From JAJYIV01 sp964499955 (GTDB lineage: Bacteria > Patescibacteriota > Patescibacteriia > UBA9934 > GWF2-40-263): DNA of 30,217 bases. Position numbers and translations under genes: made by a program. The stretch lies in contig CAZCMI010000010.1 of NCBI GenBank assembly GCA_964499955.1, positions 1 to 30,217 of the forward strand. The letters run 5' to 3'. Shown in pieces: positions 21,525 to 28,577 of this stretch (its first letter is position 1; each line of letters opens with the position of its first letter). The notes beneath the pieces were generated by a model. It saw only the letters and a program-made list of their open reading frames with translations. It searched no databases and was not told the origin of the DNA.

Positions 21525-22871
21525 ATGGCTACGCACCGAACACAACCGAACCTGGTACGGACCGCTGAGTTCGACCGCGCCTTGGAGGAAATGGAACGGG
21601 GGGCGCCGTTCGTCTTCGTGACGGGCCGGGCGGGCACGGGCAAATCCACCCTGCTGCGCCAGTTCCGCGAACGGGCGGGGCGGCGCTGCGCCGTGCTGGC
21701 GCCCACGGGCGTGGCCGCACTGAATGTGGAGGGGGAAACCATCCACGGGTTCTTCCGGTTCGGCCCCGGCATCTCCGTGCGCGACGCCAAGAAAAAAGGC
21801 CAGGCGGCGGACGACGACCCGCTGTACCGCGCCGTGGACACGCTCGTGATCGACGAGATTTCGATGGTGCGCGCGGACCTGCTGGACGCCGTGGACGCCT
21901 TCCTGCGCGGGGCGCGCGAACGCAAGGAGCCGTTCGGCGGCCTGCGCGTCGCGGTGATTGGCGACCTGTTCCAATTGCCGCCGGTGCTCGGCACGGACGA
22001 AAAGGGCGACTACGCCCGCGCCTACGACACGCCGTTTTTCTTCGGCTCCGACGTGTTCCGCGAACTGGTGGAACGGCGGGAGGTCGCGTTCGTGGAACTG
22101 AACCGCGTGTTCCGCCAGGCCGACCCGCGCTTCGTCGACGTCCTGAACGCCGTGCGGGACCGCAGCGCCGGCCCGCCCCATTTCGCCGCGTTGCGCGCCC
22201 GCGTCGGCCGCGCGGACGGCGGCACCGTGGTGCTCACGTCCACCAACGCCGCGGCGGACGAAATCAACCAACGCCGCCTGTCGGCGCTCCCCGGCGCCGT
22301 TTCGCGCTATGCCGGTTTCTCCCAGGGCTCGTTCGGGGAAAAGGACATGCCGACGTCCGATTCGCTGCTGCTCGCGCCCGGCGCGCGCGTCATGTTCGTG
22401 GCGAACGACATGGAAGGCCGCTACGTGAACGGCACGGTGGGCACGGTGAAGGCGTGCGGGAAGGCGGCCGTAACGGTGGAAACGGACGATGGCGAGGAGA
22501 TCGACGCCGGCCCGCACCAGTGGACCGTGTACCGCAGCGTGTACGACCAGAAGGCCAAGGGGCTGGCACAGGAGAAGGTCGGCAGCTTCACCCAGATTCC
22601 GTTGCGGCTCGCCTGGGCCGTCACTATCCACAAAAGCCAGGGAAAAACCTTCGACCGCGTGCACGTGGACTTGGGCCGCGGCGCCTTCGCCTCGGGCCAA
22701 ACCTACGTGGCGCTTTCCCGCGCCCGCTCGCTCGACGGCATCACCCTCGCCCGCCCCGTGGAACCGCGCCACCTGCTGGTGGACGCCTCCGTGGTCGATT
22801 TCTTCCGTGAACTGCCCGGCATGCTGAAGGACGGCGCGCGAAAAGGCGACAACCGAACGCTGGGAATTTAA
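21525..22871 (+). CDS. PIF1/RecD-like SF1 DNA helicase
   Basis: The 448-residue ATP-dependent helicase of superfamily 1B contains the full motor: Walker A GRAGTGKS (34-41), motif Ia LAPTGVAALNV, motif II VIDEISMV (DE at 110-111), motif III IGDLFQLPPV, LTSTNAAADEIN, and the late motifs AVTIHKSQGKTFDRV and TYVALSRARSLDGI. It has the minimal PIF1-type layout without the RecD2 N-terminal extension, likely acting 5'-3' on G4-prone or blocked DNA during replication or repair. It stands alone between a divergent ABC-F gene and a terminator. The ATG is preceded by C, one of the few starts here without T at -1. Confidence 0.93.
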   Translation: MATHRTQPNLVRTAEFDRALEEMERGAPFVFVTGRAGTGKSTLLRQFRERAGRRCAVLAPTGVAALNVEGETIHGFFRFGPGISVRDAKKKGQAADDDPLYRAVDTLVIDEISMVRADLLDAVDAFLRGARERKEPFGGLRVAVIGDLFQLPPVLGTDEKGDYARAYDTPFFFGSDVFRELVERREVAFVELNRVFRQADPRFVDVLNAVRDRSAGPPHFAALRARVGRADGGTVVLTSTNAAADEINQRRLSALPGAVSRYAGFSQGSFGEKDMPTSDSLLLAPGARVMFVANDMEGRYVNGTVGTVKACGKAAVTVETDDGEEIDAGPHQWTVYRSVYDQKAKGLAQEKVGSFTQIPLRLAWAVTIHKSQGKTFDRVHVDLGRGAFASGQTYVALSRARSLDGITLARPVEPRHLLVDASVVDFFRELPGMLKDGARKGDNRTLGI

Positions 22872-22899
22872 ACACGCCCCCGGCAAGGGGCGTGTTTGC
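22866..22899. terminator. Bidirectional terminator between PIF1 and MBL genes
   Basis: AAACACGCCCC (22870-22880) pairs with GGGGCGTGTTT (22887-22897) around CGGCAA. It overlaps the PIF1 stop and lies 16 nt from the MBL stop. Confidence 0.85.
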
Positions 22900-22912
22900 G
22901 TGCGGCACCACT

Positions 22913-24280
22913 TTAGATCTCGTACTCCTCCCCCGATTTCGGGACCAGCACCTCGGTCTTCAGGGCGCCGCGCAGATGCTCCGCGAAGGCGTCTTTGACG
23001 GGCGGGTCGCCGTGGGAGAGGAAAATCCGCTTGGGCACCGGGCCTTCCTCCGGCGTGAGCCAGCGGGTGAGCTTGTCCCGGTCACCGTGGGCGGAGAAGC
23101 CGCCGATGGCTTCGATTTCGCAGCGCACGGGAATGCGCTTCTGGAAAATCGTCACTTCCTTGGCGCCGTCGAACAGCTGCCGGCCCAGCGTGCCGCCGGC
23201 CTGGTAACCGATGATGAGCAGCAGGTTCTTGGCGTCGGACAGGTAGCGCATCAGGTGGTGCATGATGCGCCCGCCGGTCATCATCCCGCTGCCGGCGATG
23301 ATGATCTTCGGCCCGCGGACGTCGTTGATGGCGCGCGATTCGTCGGCCGTGAGGGTTTCGCGCAGGTTCGGGAAGGAGAAGAAGTCCCGGTCCGGCTGGG
23401 CGAGGATGTCGGCGTCGAAGCGCAGGTACTGCGAGAAATGGCGGTAGATTTCCGTGGCGCGGATGGCCATCGGGCTGTCCAGGAAAATGGGGACCTTCAG
23501 GTGCAGGCCGTGGGCGAGCAGCTGGTCGATCTCGTAGAGCAGTTCCTGGGTGCGCTCGATGGAAAACGCCGGGATCATCAATACGCCGCCGCGCGCCACG
23601 GAACGCTCGATGGCGTGCCGGAGTTTGGCGGACCGTTCCGCGCGGCTTTCGTGCAGGCGGTTGCCGTACGTGGCCTCGCACACCACGGCGTCGGCGCGGG
23701 AAATGGGTTCCGTGTCGGGCAAAATCGGCACGTCGTCGTTGCCAATGTCGCCGGAGAACACGACGCGCTTCCCTTCCGCATCCACCGAAATATAAGAGGA
23801 ACCGAGAATGTGCCCGGCGTCGTGGAAACTCACCCGCACGCCCGGGGCCACGTCCACGGCCTCGTGATAACCCACGCCCACGCAGCGGGACAGCAGCACG
23901 TCCAAATCCTCCCGCCCGTAAATCACCGGGTCGCCGCATTTCTCGGCGTTTTCTTCCATGATTTTGCGGGCATCCTCCAAGATCACGCGGGTCAGCGGCA
24001 CGCACGGCCGGGTCATGTAGACCTTCCCCGCGAAGCCCTCCTTGATGAGCTTGGGCAGGCGGCCCGTGTGGTCCGCGTGCGGATGCGTGATGAAGGCCGC
24101 TTCCGCCGTGGCGGGATCGAACCCGAACGGCCGCAGGTTCTTGCTGCCGCAGATGCGCTCCCCTTGGAACATGCCGGCGTCAATCACCAGCCGTCGGGGG
24201 CGGCCCGAGGCGTCCCGCGCGTCCAAGGTCATGCACGAACCCGTCACTTCGTCCGTTGCGCCGTGGAAGGTGAGTTTCAT
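22913..24280 (-). CDS. Beta-CASP metallo-beta-lactamase-fold hydrolase (RNA-processing type)
   Basis: The 455-residue protein has MBL motif 2 THPHADHTG (H66, H68, D70, H71), motif 3 in HDAGHILGSS, motif 4 FSGDIGNDD, then the beta-CASP motifs EATYGNRLH (A), PAFSIERTQELLYEI (B) and GSGMMTGGRIMHHL, and a final GGFSAHGD and FLSHGD. This is the CPSF73/YSH1-like class, RNA endo- or exonucleases acting on mRNA. It lacks the extra RNase J C-terminal domain. It is the last gene of a four-gene minus unit behind the acidic small protein (24 nt gap). The start follows CGGCATTCCT with no Shine-Dalgarno. Confidence 0.92.
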   Translation of the reverse strand: MKLTFHGATDEVTGSCMTLDARDASGRPRRLVIDAGMFQGERICGSKNLRPFGFDPATAEAAFITHPHADHTGRLPKLIKEGFAGKVYMTRPCVPLTRVILEDARKIMEENAEKCGDPVIYGREDLDVLLSRCVGVGYHEAVDVAPGVRVSFHDAGHILGSSYISVDAEGKRVVFSGDIGNDDVPILPDTEPISRADAVVCEATYGNRLHESRAERSAKLRHAIERSVARGGVLMIPAFSIERTQELLYEIDQLLAHGLHLKVPIFLDSPMAIRATEIYRHFSQYLRFDADILAQPDRDFFSFPNLRETLTADESRAINDVRGPKIIIAGSGMMTGGRIMHHLMRYLSDAKNLLLIIGYQAGGTLGRQLFDGAKEVTIFQKRIPVRCEIEAIGGFSAHGDRDKLTRWLTPEEGPVPKRIFLSHGDPPVKDAFAEHLRGALKTEVLVPKSGEEYEI

Positions 24281-24304
24281 AGGAATGCCGCGCCCGCGCG
24301 CGCG

Positions 24305-24553
24305 TTACAGGTCCACTTCGTCCACCGCTTCGTTCAGGCTCAAGGCGGCCTGGTAGTCCGGGAACCGGCCCGTGAGCTGTTCCGTTACGTCGGCGCTGGA
24401 GGTGTCGTCGCCCATGGTGCCGATGTCGGCGTGCGTGGCCACGACGTCTTCCACCAGGTCGCGGAAGGCCTCGTGCGAAACGACGCCTTCTTCCCGACCG
24501 CGTTCCGTGATTTCCTCGAACAGCGCCTCCAAGTTGAGTTCGACGTTTTTCAT
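24305..24553 (-). CDS. Acidic 82-residue protein between VKOR and the beta-CASP gene
   Basis: No family recognised. The protein is strongly acidic and mostly helical (NLEALFEEITERGREEGVVSH, FRDLVEDVVATHADIG), with no Cys and no membrane segment. The ATG overlaps the VKOR stop (ATGA), so it is translationally coupled. Its place before the beta-CASP nuclease suggests a possible small partner or inhibitor of it, which is inference from context. Confidence 0.8.
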   Translation of the reverse strand: MKNVELNLEALFEEITERGREEGVVSHEAFRDLVEDVVATHADIGTMGDDTSSADVTEQLTGRFPDYQAALSLNEAVDEVDL

Positions 24554-25044
24554 AGGGGAGAAGTTGGGCGGCGGCGGAACAGTCCGCCGACGAATGCACG
24601 CGCCTTTTGCCACGGCGTGCGTTCTTCCAGCCACAGCACGCGGGCCGCGCAGGCGAACAAGGCGAGCATCACCGCCTGGGAGCCCAGGCAGACCACGCAC
24701 CAGGCACGCAGCACGAAGGCCTCGATGCCGGTGAGATACAGCGTGAACAGCAGGCCGAAGAACGTCTGAAAGAACAGGAACCAGGTGAGGGTTTTGTCCT
24801 CTTGCTGGCGCAGCTTCAGCAAGGCGGTGAGGGCGAAGAAGGCGTAGCCGATCAGCCCGATGAACGCCACAGGCACGCCCAGCACGTCCGAAAACGGGCC
24901 GCGGTTCACAATGTCGCAGCTGAACGTCTCGCTCAGGTCGCACAAGGCGCCCGAGACGAAGCCAGTTTTATGCGCCGCGGAATACACCGCCAGGCCGAAG
25001 CCCAGGGTGGAGAGCGCGACAATGGCCCACAACAGCCGTTTCAT
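24550..25044 (-). CDS. Vitamin K epoxide reductase-family protein (VKOR)
   Basis: The 164-residue protein has four to five membrane helices and all four redox cysteines: C35 and C43 on the loop (ALCDLSETFSCDIVN) and the C116-V-V-C119 active site (AWCVVCLGSQ). The SxxxxxxGVPVAFIGLIGY segment is also typical. Bacterial VKOR reoxidises a DsbA-like oxidase, passing electrons to quinone, in place of DsbB. The thioredoxin-fold gene lies 9 nt upstream, completing the pair. This is the common arrangement in bacteria without DsbB. Confidence 0.94.
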   Translation of the reverse strand: MKRLLWAIVALSTLGFGLAVYSAAHKTGFVSGALCDLSETFSCDIVNRGPFSDVLGVPVAFIGLIGYAFFALTALLKLRQQEDKTLTWFLFFQTFFGLLFTLYLTGIEAFVLRAWCVVCLGSQAVMLALFACAARVLWLEERTPWQKARAFVGGLFRRRPTSPL

Positions 25045-25053
25045 AGACGGGCG

Positions 25054-25452
25054 TTAGCTCGCTTCCGCGGGCAGTTCGCAGCCGGTCTTGTACGCGAGAT
25101 CCTCGAACGAGCGCTCGCCCGACAGGCGCGAATCGTCCGCGAACACCCACGTGGGGAACCCTTCGATGCCCTCGGCGGCGCACTGCTGGGACATGGTGCG
25201 GGACCCGCCCGGCGAGCACTCGATGTACTCGATTTCCTTGAACGCCGTGCCGAAGAGCTTCTTTTGGTTGGAGCAATGCGGGCACCACCAGGCGCCGTAC
25301 ATTTTGGCGCCGTTCTCCGTGAGGCATTGGGCGAAGGCGTTGTACGAGGACGGCACGGACGGCCGCGTGGCGACGTAGGCGACGAGGCCGACCACCACCG
25401 CGAAGGCAAGGACGAACAGGAGCGTGGAAGAGGAAATCTTCTGCTTTTTCAT
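25054..25452 (-). CDS. Membrane-anchored thioredoxin-fold protein (DsbA/TrxA-like)
   Basis: The 132-residue protein has an N-terminal signal anchor (TLLFVLAFAVVVGLVAYVA) and a small thioredoxin fold outside the membrane. The active site is C57-P-H-C60 in YGAWWCPHCSNQKKLFG, and the cis-Pro region is GIEGFPTWVF. CPHC is the DsbA-type dipeptide, giving an oxidising protein. Two more Cys (C79, C89) and C126 may form a structural or transfer disulfide. It is the first gene of the operon with VKOR, so together they should oxidise secreted proteins; the Cys-rich pilin in this window is a plausible client. Confidence 0.92.
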   Translation of the reverse strand: MKKQKISSSTLLFVLAFAVVVGLVAYVATRPSVPSSYNAFAQCLTENGAKMYGAWWCPHCSNQKKLFGTAFKEIEYIECSPGGSRTMSQQCAAEGIEGFPTWVFADDSRLSGERSFEDLAYKTGCELPAEAS

Positions 25453-25516
25453 ACGGTCGCGCCGGCCCGCGGGCTGGCGTTCATTAAGGACGAAACGGTG
25501 CAAAAACGCTGCAGGC

Positions 25517-25544
25517 AGTGTACCACAGGCGCGGCGGATGTCAG
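25517..25544 (-). promoter_or_regulatory. Promoter CTGACA-16-TACACT of the Trx-VKOR-MBL operon
   Basis: On the minus strand, -35 CTGACA (25544-25539) and -10 TACACT (25522-25517) are 16 nt apart, 64 nt before the first ATG. Confidence 0.55.
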
Positions 25545-25605
25545 CTGCGGGGGCGGGGCGGCGCACGGGCGGCGGGCGGACGACGGAGATGGGTGCGGCC
25601 ACGGA

Positions 25606-25634
25606 TTGACATTCCGCCCAAAATTGCGTAGATT
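25606..25634 (+). promoter_or_regulatory. Promoter TTGACA-17-TAGATT of the repeat helicase
   Basis: A perfect -35 TTGACA (25606-25611) stands 17 nt from TAGATT (25629-25634). The spacer contains CAAAATTGCG. A hairpin CCCGC-ATTGG-GCGGG (25642-25656) begins at the expected transcription start. Confidence 0.7.
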
Positions 25635-25701
25635 CGGACGTCCCGCATTGGGCGGGTAACCGGTCGTTCACAATGGAAAACGACGAAAAAGGAGCATGCC
25701 G

Positions 25702-28434
25702 ATGAAGACCCTCTTTCCCTACCAACGCAAGGCATTGGCGGCTATCCGGGCCGCCGTCGCAACCGGTACCGCCCTGATGGTCATGGCAACCGGCCTGGGC
25801 AAGACCGTCGTAGCCGCTGCGTTTGCACGCTGGTGGCTGAAACACAAACGGACGTCCATCCTCTTTCTCGTTCACCTGGACGACGCCATCAAGCAGGCGG
25901 CGAGGGAATTCCACGAGACGCTCGGCCCAGACGTCCGCCTCCAATATCTCAACGAAGATGGGAAGCTGGACCCGGACGCGTCCGTCGTGTTCTGCACGTT
26001 CCAGACGATGCATAACCGGCGCCGGAAGATTCCGCGCAACGCCTTCGGCCTCGTCATCGTCGACGAAGGCCACCGCAGCATGGCGGCGACCTACAAGCCG
26101 ACCATCGAGCACTTCCGCGCGGCATTCCGCTTCGCCATGACGGCGACGCCGGACCGCATGGACGGATTGGACATCCGCGACCTGTTCGGCGAACCGGTGT
26201 TCGACTTCCCGCTGGCCAGAGCGCTGGCGGAAGGCGCGCTCGCGGACGTGGACTACCAAGTGCTCCTGGCGGACGTGAACCAGGAGGCCTTGTCCGAGGC
26301 GCTCACCCGCATCAAAGCCGGTGACCGGCGCGTCACACGCGACCAAATCGACCGCACGGTCTTCCTGGCCGAAAAGCTGGAAGCGACGGTCGAGCGTATC
26401 CGTGAAGCGCAGAAGACCCGCTGCAAAACGGTCATCTTCTGCCAGAACAAGCGTCACGCGCGTGCCGTAGCGAGCTTCTTCCCGGAAGCCCGGCTCTACG
26501 ACTCCGGCATCCCCAAGCGGGAGCTGGAAGAACGTCTGCCGGCGTTCCGTGCGGGACGCGTACGGACGCTCATCACCGTGGACAAACTGAACGAAGCCGT
26601 GGACGTCCCCGACGTCGACCACCTCGTGTTCATGCGCCAGACGGGCTCCGCCCGCATCTGGCTGCAGCAGCTCGGCCGCGGCCTGCGCAAATCGCCAGGC
26701 AAGACGGACGTCCTGGTCCAGGACTTCGTCGCCAACTGCGACCGGCTCTACCAGGTCGCCAAGCTCGGAAAGGACATCGGAGGATACGCTCCCAAGAACC
26801 GGGCGATCCACGGCGGCATCCACACGACCGGCCTCGACTTCACCTTCTCCAAGGAAGCGCGCGACCTGCTCGACGTACTGGGGAAGATGGAGAACGTTCC
26901 GCAGGCCGGACCGGATGGGACGTTCGAGATCGATGGGGAGAAATGGGGAACGATCCTTGTGATAAGTCGGCTTACGGGCTTGGGTGCAAAAGTCATCAAG
27001 GTCCGTATCTCTGCATGTCGCAAGCAAAATGGGAAGTTGATGGGAGGACAACCCCACACCTTCTACCATCTCTCGGACGTGAAGAAAGCCTGCGAGGATC
27101 TTCTGCGGCCGCTTCCTCAGGCTGGAAAGGACGGCACGTTCAAGGCCGATGGGGAGACATGGGGAACCGTGGGTGCATGGGCACGAATTCTGTCGCTCGG
27201 CACGAGGTACATGTCGCTACGCCTCTCTTCCTCCTCATGTCAACAAAGAAAGGGGAAGGATCCCTATAAGCGCGTCAAGATCTTCTACACTCGTTCCGAT
27301 GTGGAGAAAGCCTGCGAGGATCTTCTGCGGCCGCTTCCTCAGGCCGGCAAGAATGGGATGTTCACCGCTGACGAGGAAACGTGGGGAACGTTATATTCGC
27401 TTGCAGAACACCTGCACATCTCGACCCCAACCATCAGTTCTCGTATCACGAGCAGTCGAAACCGATACGGTCGAGACAGGGGCGGTAGAACCGTAATCTT
27501 CTACGCCCTCTCGGACGTGAAGAAGGCGTGCGAGGATCTTCTGCGGCCGCTTCCTCAGGCTGGAAAGGACGGCGCGTTCGAGATCGATGGGGAGACGTGG
27601 GGAAATCTTCGTTTCCTGTCGTTGACGCTTCTGTTGTCCAAGGACGTGCTCAAAACGAGAATTAAGGAATGTCGAAACCAACAAGGCAAGACGACCGTAG
27701 GACAGATTACGATCTTCTACGCCCTCTCGGACGTGAAGAAGGCGTGCGAGGATCTTCTGCGGCCGCTTCCTCAGGCTGGAAAGGACGGCACGTTCGAGAT
27801 CGATGGGGAGACGTGGGGAACTACCGAGGCTCTCTCTAAGATGCTTCCGGCAATCTCACGAAGCCTGATTCAAAAGAAGATCTCTGGCTATCGAAGCATG
27901 CTTGGAAAAGACAAACGAAACCGCCTCGCCATGTTCTACGTCCTCTCGGACGTGAAGAAGGCGTGCGAGGATCTTCTGCAGCCGCTTCCTCAGGCTGGAA
28001 AGGACGGCACGTTCAAGGCCGATGGGGAGACGTGGGGGACCGTGGGTGCACTCGCGGCGCTCTTCAAAATCTCGGAAAGCGCCGTCGCGTCACATGCTTC
28101 CTCAGGTCGCACACGCAAAGGGAAGAACCGTAGTAACCGGATCATGGTTTTCTACGCCCTCTCAGACGTGAAGAAGGCGTGTGCCGACCTGCTCAAACCG
28201 CTTCCACAGGCCGGCAAGAATGGGACGTTCACCGCTGACGAGGAAACGTGGGGGACGGCAATCGTTCTAGGTAGGATGCTCGGGATTCCCGAAAGCACCA
28301 TCCTGCGCAGAACTGCCACCTTGCGAACACGCCCAGGAAAAAACGCCAGCGGCAGCGTTTGCACCTTCTACGCCCTCTCGGACGTGAAGAAGGCGTGTGC
28401 AAGCGTCCTCGCCAAAAAGAAGCGTAAGAAGTAA
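25702..28434 (+). CDS. SF2 DEGH-box helicase with seven C-terminal winged-HTH-like repeats
   Basis: The 910-residue product starts directly with an SF2 motor. It has a Q-like motif (FPYQRKAL), Walker A ATGLGKT (29-35), DEGH (121-124), TAT (147-149) and QQLGRGLR (322-329). This is the type I/III restriction-subunit-like helicase class, but without a nuclease domain. From residue 407 to the end come seven repeats of 69-74 residues. Each has a start like TFEIDGETWG, a variable helix-turn-helix-like core, FYALSDVKKACEDLL and PLPQAGKDG. The end is a basic KKKRKK. ATG 25702 is preferred over ATG 25696 because AAAGGAG lies 7 nt before it. A single-gene unit with its own promoter and terminator. Its target is unknown; the repeats suggest modular DNA recognition that loads or directs the motor. 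Confidence 0.9.
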   Translation: MKTLFPYQRKALAAIRAAVATGTALMVMATGLGKTVVAAAFARWWLKHKRTSILFLVHLDDAIKQAAREFHETLGPDVRLQYLNEDGKLDPDASVVFCTFQTMHNRRRKIPRNAFGLVIVDEGHRSMAATYKPTIEHFRAAFRFAMTATPDRMDGLDIRDLFGEPVFDFPLARALAEGALADVDYQVLLADVNQEALSEALTRIKAGDRRVTRDQIDRTVFLAEKLEATVERIREAQKTRCKTVIFCQNKRHARAVASFFPEARLYDSGIPKRELEERLPAFRAGRVRTLITVDKLNEAVDVPDVDHLVFMRQTGSARIWLQQLGRGLRKSPGKTDVLVQDFVANCDRLYQVAKLGKDIGGYAPKNRAIHGGIHTTGLDFTFSKEARDLLDVLGKMENVPQAGPDGTFEIDGEKWGTILVISRLTGLGAKVIKVRISACRKQNGKLMGGQPHTFYHLSDVKKACEDLLRPLPQAGKDGTFKADGETWGTVGAWARILSLGTRYMSLRLSSSSCQQRKGKDPYKRVKIFYTRSDVEKACEDLLRPLPQAGKNGMFTADEETWGTLYSLAEHLHISTPTISSRITSSRNRYGRDRGGRTVIFYALSDVKKACEDLLRPLPQAGKDGAFEIDGETWGNLRFLSLTLLLSKDVLKTRIKECRNQQGKTTVGQITIFYALSDVKKACEDLLRPLPQAGKDGTFEIDGETWGTTEALSKMLPAISRSLIQKKISGYRSMLGKDKRNRLAMFYVLSDVKKACEDLLQPLPQAGKDGTFKADGETWGTVGALAALFKISESAVASHASSGRTRKGKNRSNRIMVFYALSDVKKACADLLKPLPQAGKNGTFTADEETWGTAIVLGRMLGIPESTILRRTATLRTRPGKNASGSVCTFYALSDVKKACASVLAKKKRKK
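26920..28431 (+). repeat. Seven tandem 207-222 bp repeats in the helicase gene
   Basis: Repeat starts are at 26920, 27136, 27358, 27574, 27790, 28009 and 28225; lengths are 216, 222, 216, 216, 219, 216 and 207 (last). A block of about 95 bp across each junction (FYALSDVKKACEDLLRPLPQAGKDG through ETWG) is nearly identical in DNA between copies, including the word CTGCGGCCGCTTCCTCAGGC. The block between is different in every copy. Junction variants run EID, KAD, TAD, EID, EID, KAD, TAD, with GKNG before both TAD copies, so units 1-3 and 5-7 look like a duplicated triplet. Confidence 0.9.
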
Positions 28435-28438
28435 CTCA

Positions 28439-28480
28439 CCCCACCCTCGGACACACTCGTCCGTCGGTGGGGCTTTTTTT
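28439..28480 (+). terminator. Terminator of the repeat helicase
   Basis: CCCCACC (28439-28445) pairs with GGTGGGG (28466-28472), with an inner CGGAC/GTCCG, and is followed by C and seven T. Confidence 0.9.
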
Positions 28481-28536
28481 GCTCTTCGGCTTGCCGCACC
28501 CTCTTGCGCACCACCGCCCGCCAATACCCCGTGCCC

Positions 28537-28565
28537 TTGATCCCCGCGCCAAAACGCGGTATTCT
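28537..28565 (+). promoter_or_regulatory. Promoter TTGATC-17-TATTCT of dus, near-leaderless
   Basis: -35 TTGATC (28537-28542) and -10 TATTCT (28560-28565) are 17 nt apart, with AAAACGCGG directly before the -10. The -10 ends 12 nt before the ATG, leaving a leader of only about 5-6 nt. Confidence 0.65.
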
Positions 28566-28577
28566 GCCGCATCGCGT

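Noticed and set aside
21427..21621. A small ORF beginning MRFYGTLFGGK upstream of and overlapping PIF1
   Set aside because: It overlaps about 100 bp of the PIF1 gene in another frame and contains the PIF1 promoter; no family recognised.
26920..28431. CRISPR-like array or TALE-type repeats
   Set aside because: The repeats are 207-222 bp, in frame and protein-coding. They have no 33-35 residue TALE unit or repeat-variable diresidue, and no short spacer pattern.
25702..28434. Type I or III restriction-modification subunit
   Set aside because: The motor is similar, but there is no nuclease domain and no methylase or specificity gene beside it.
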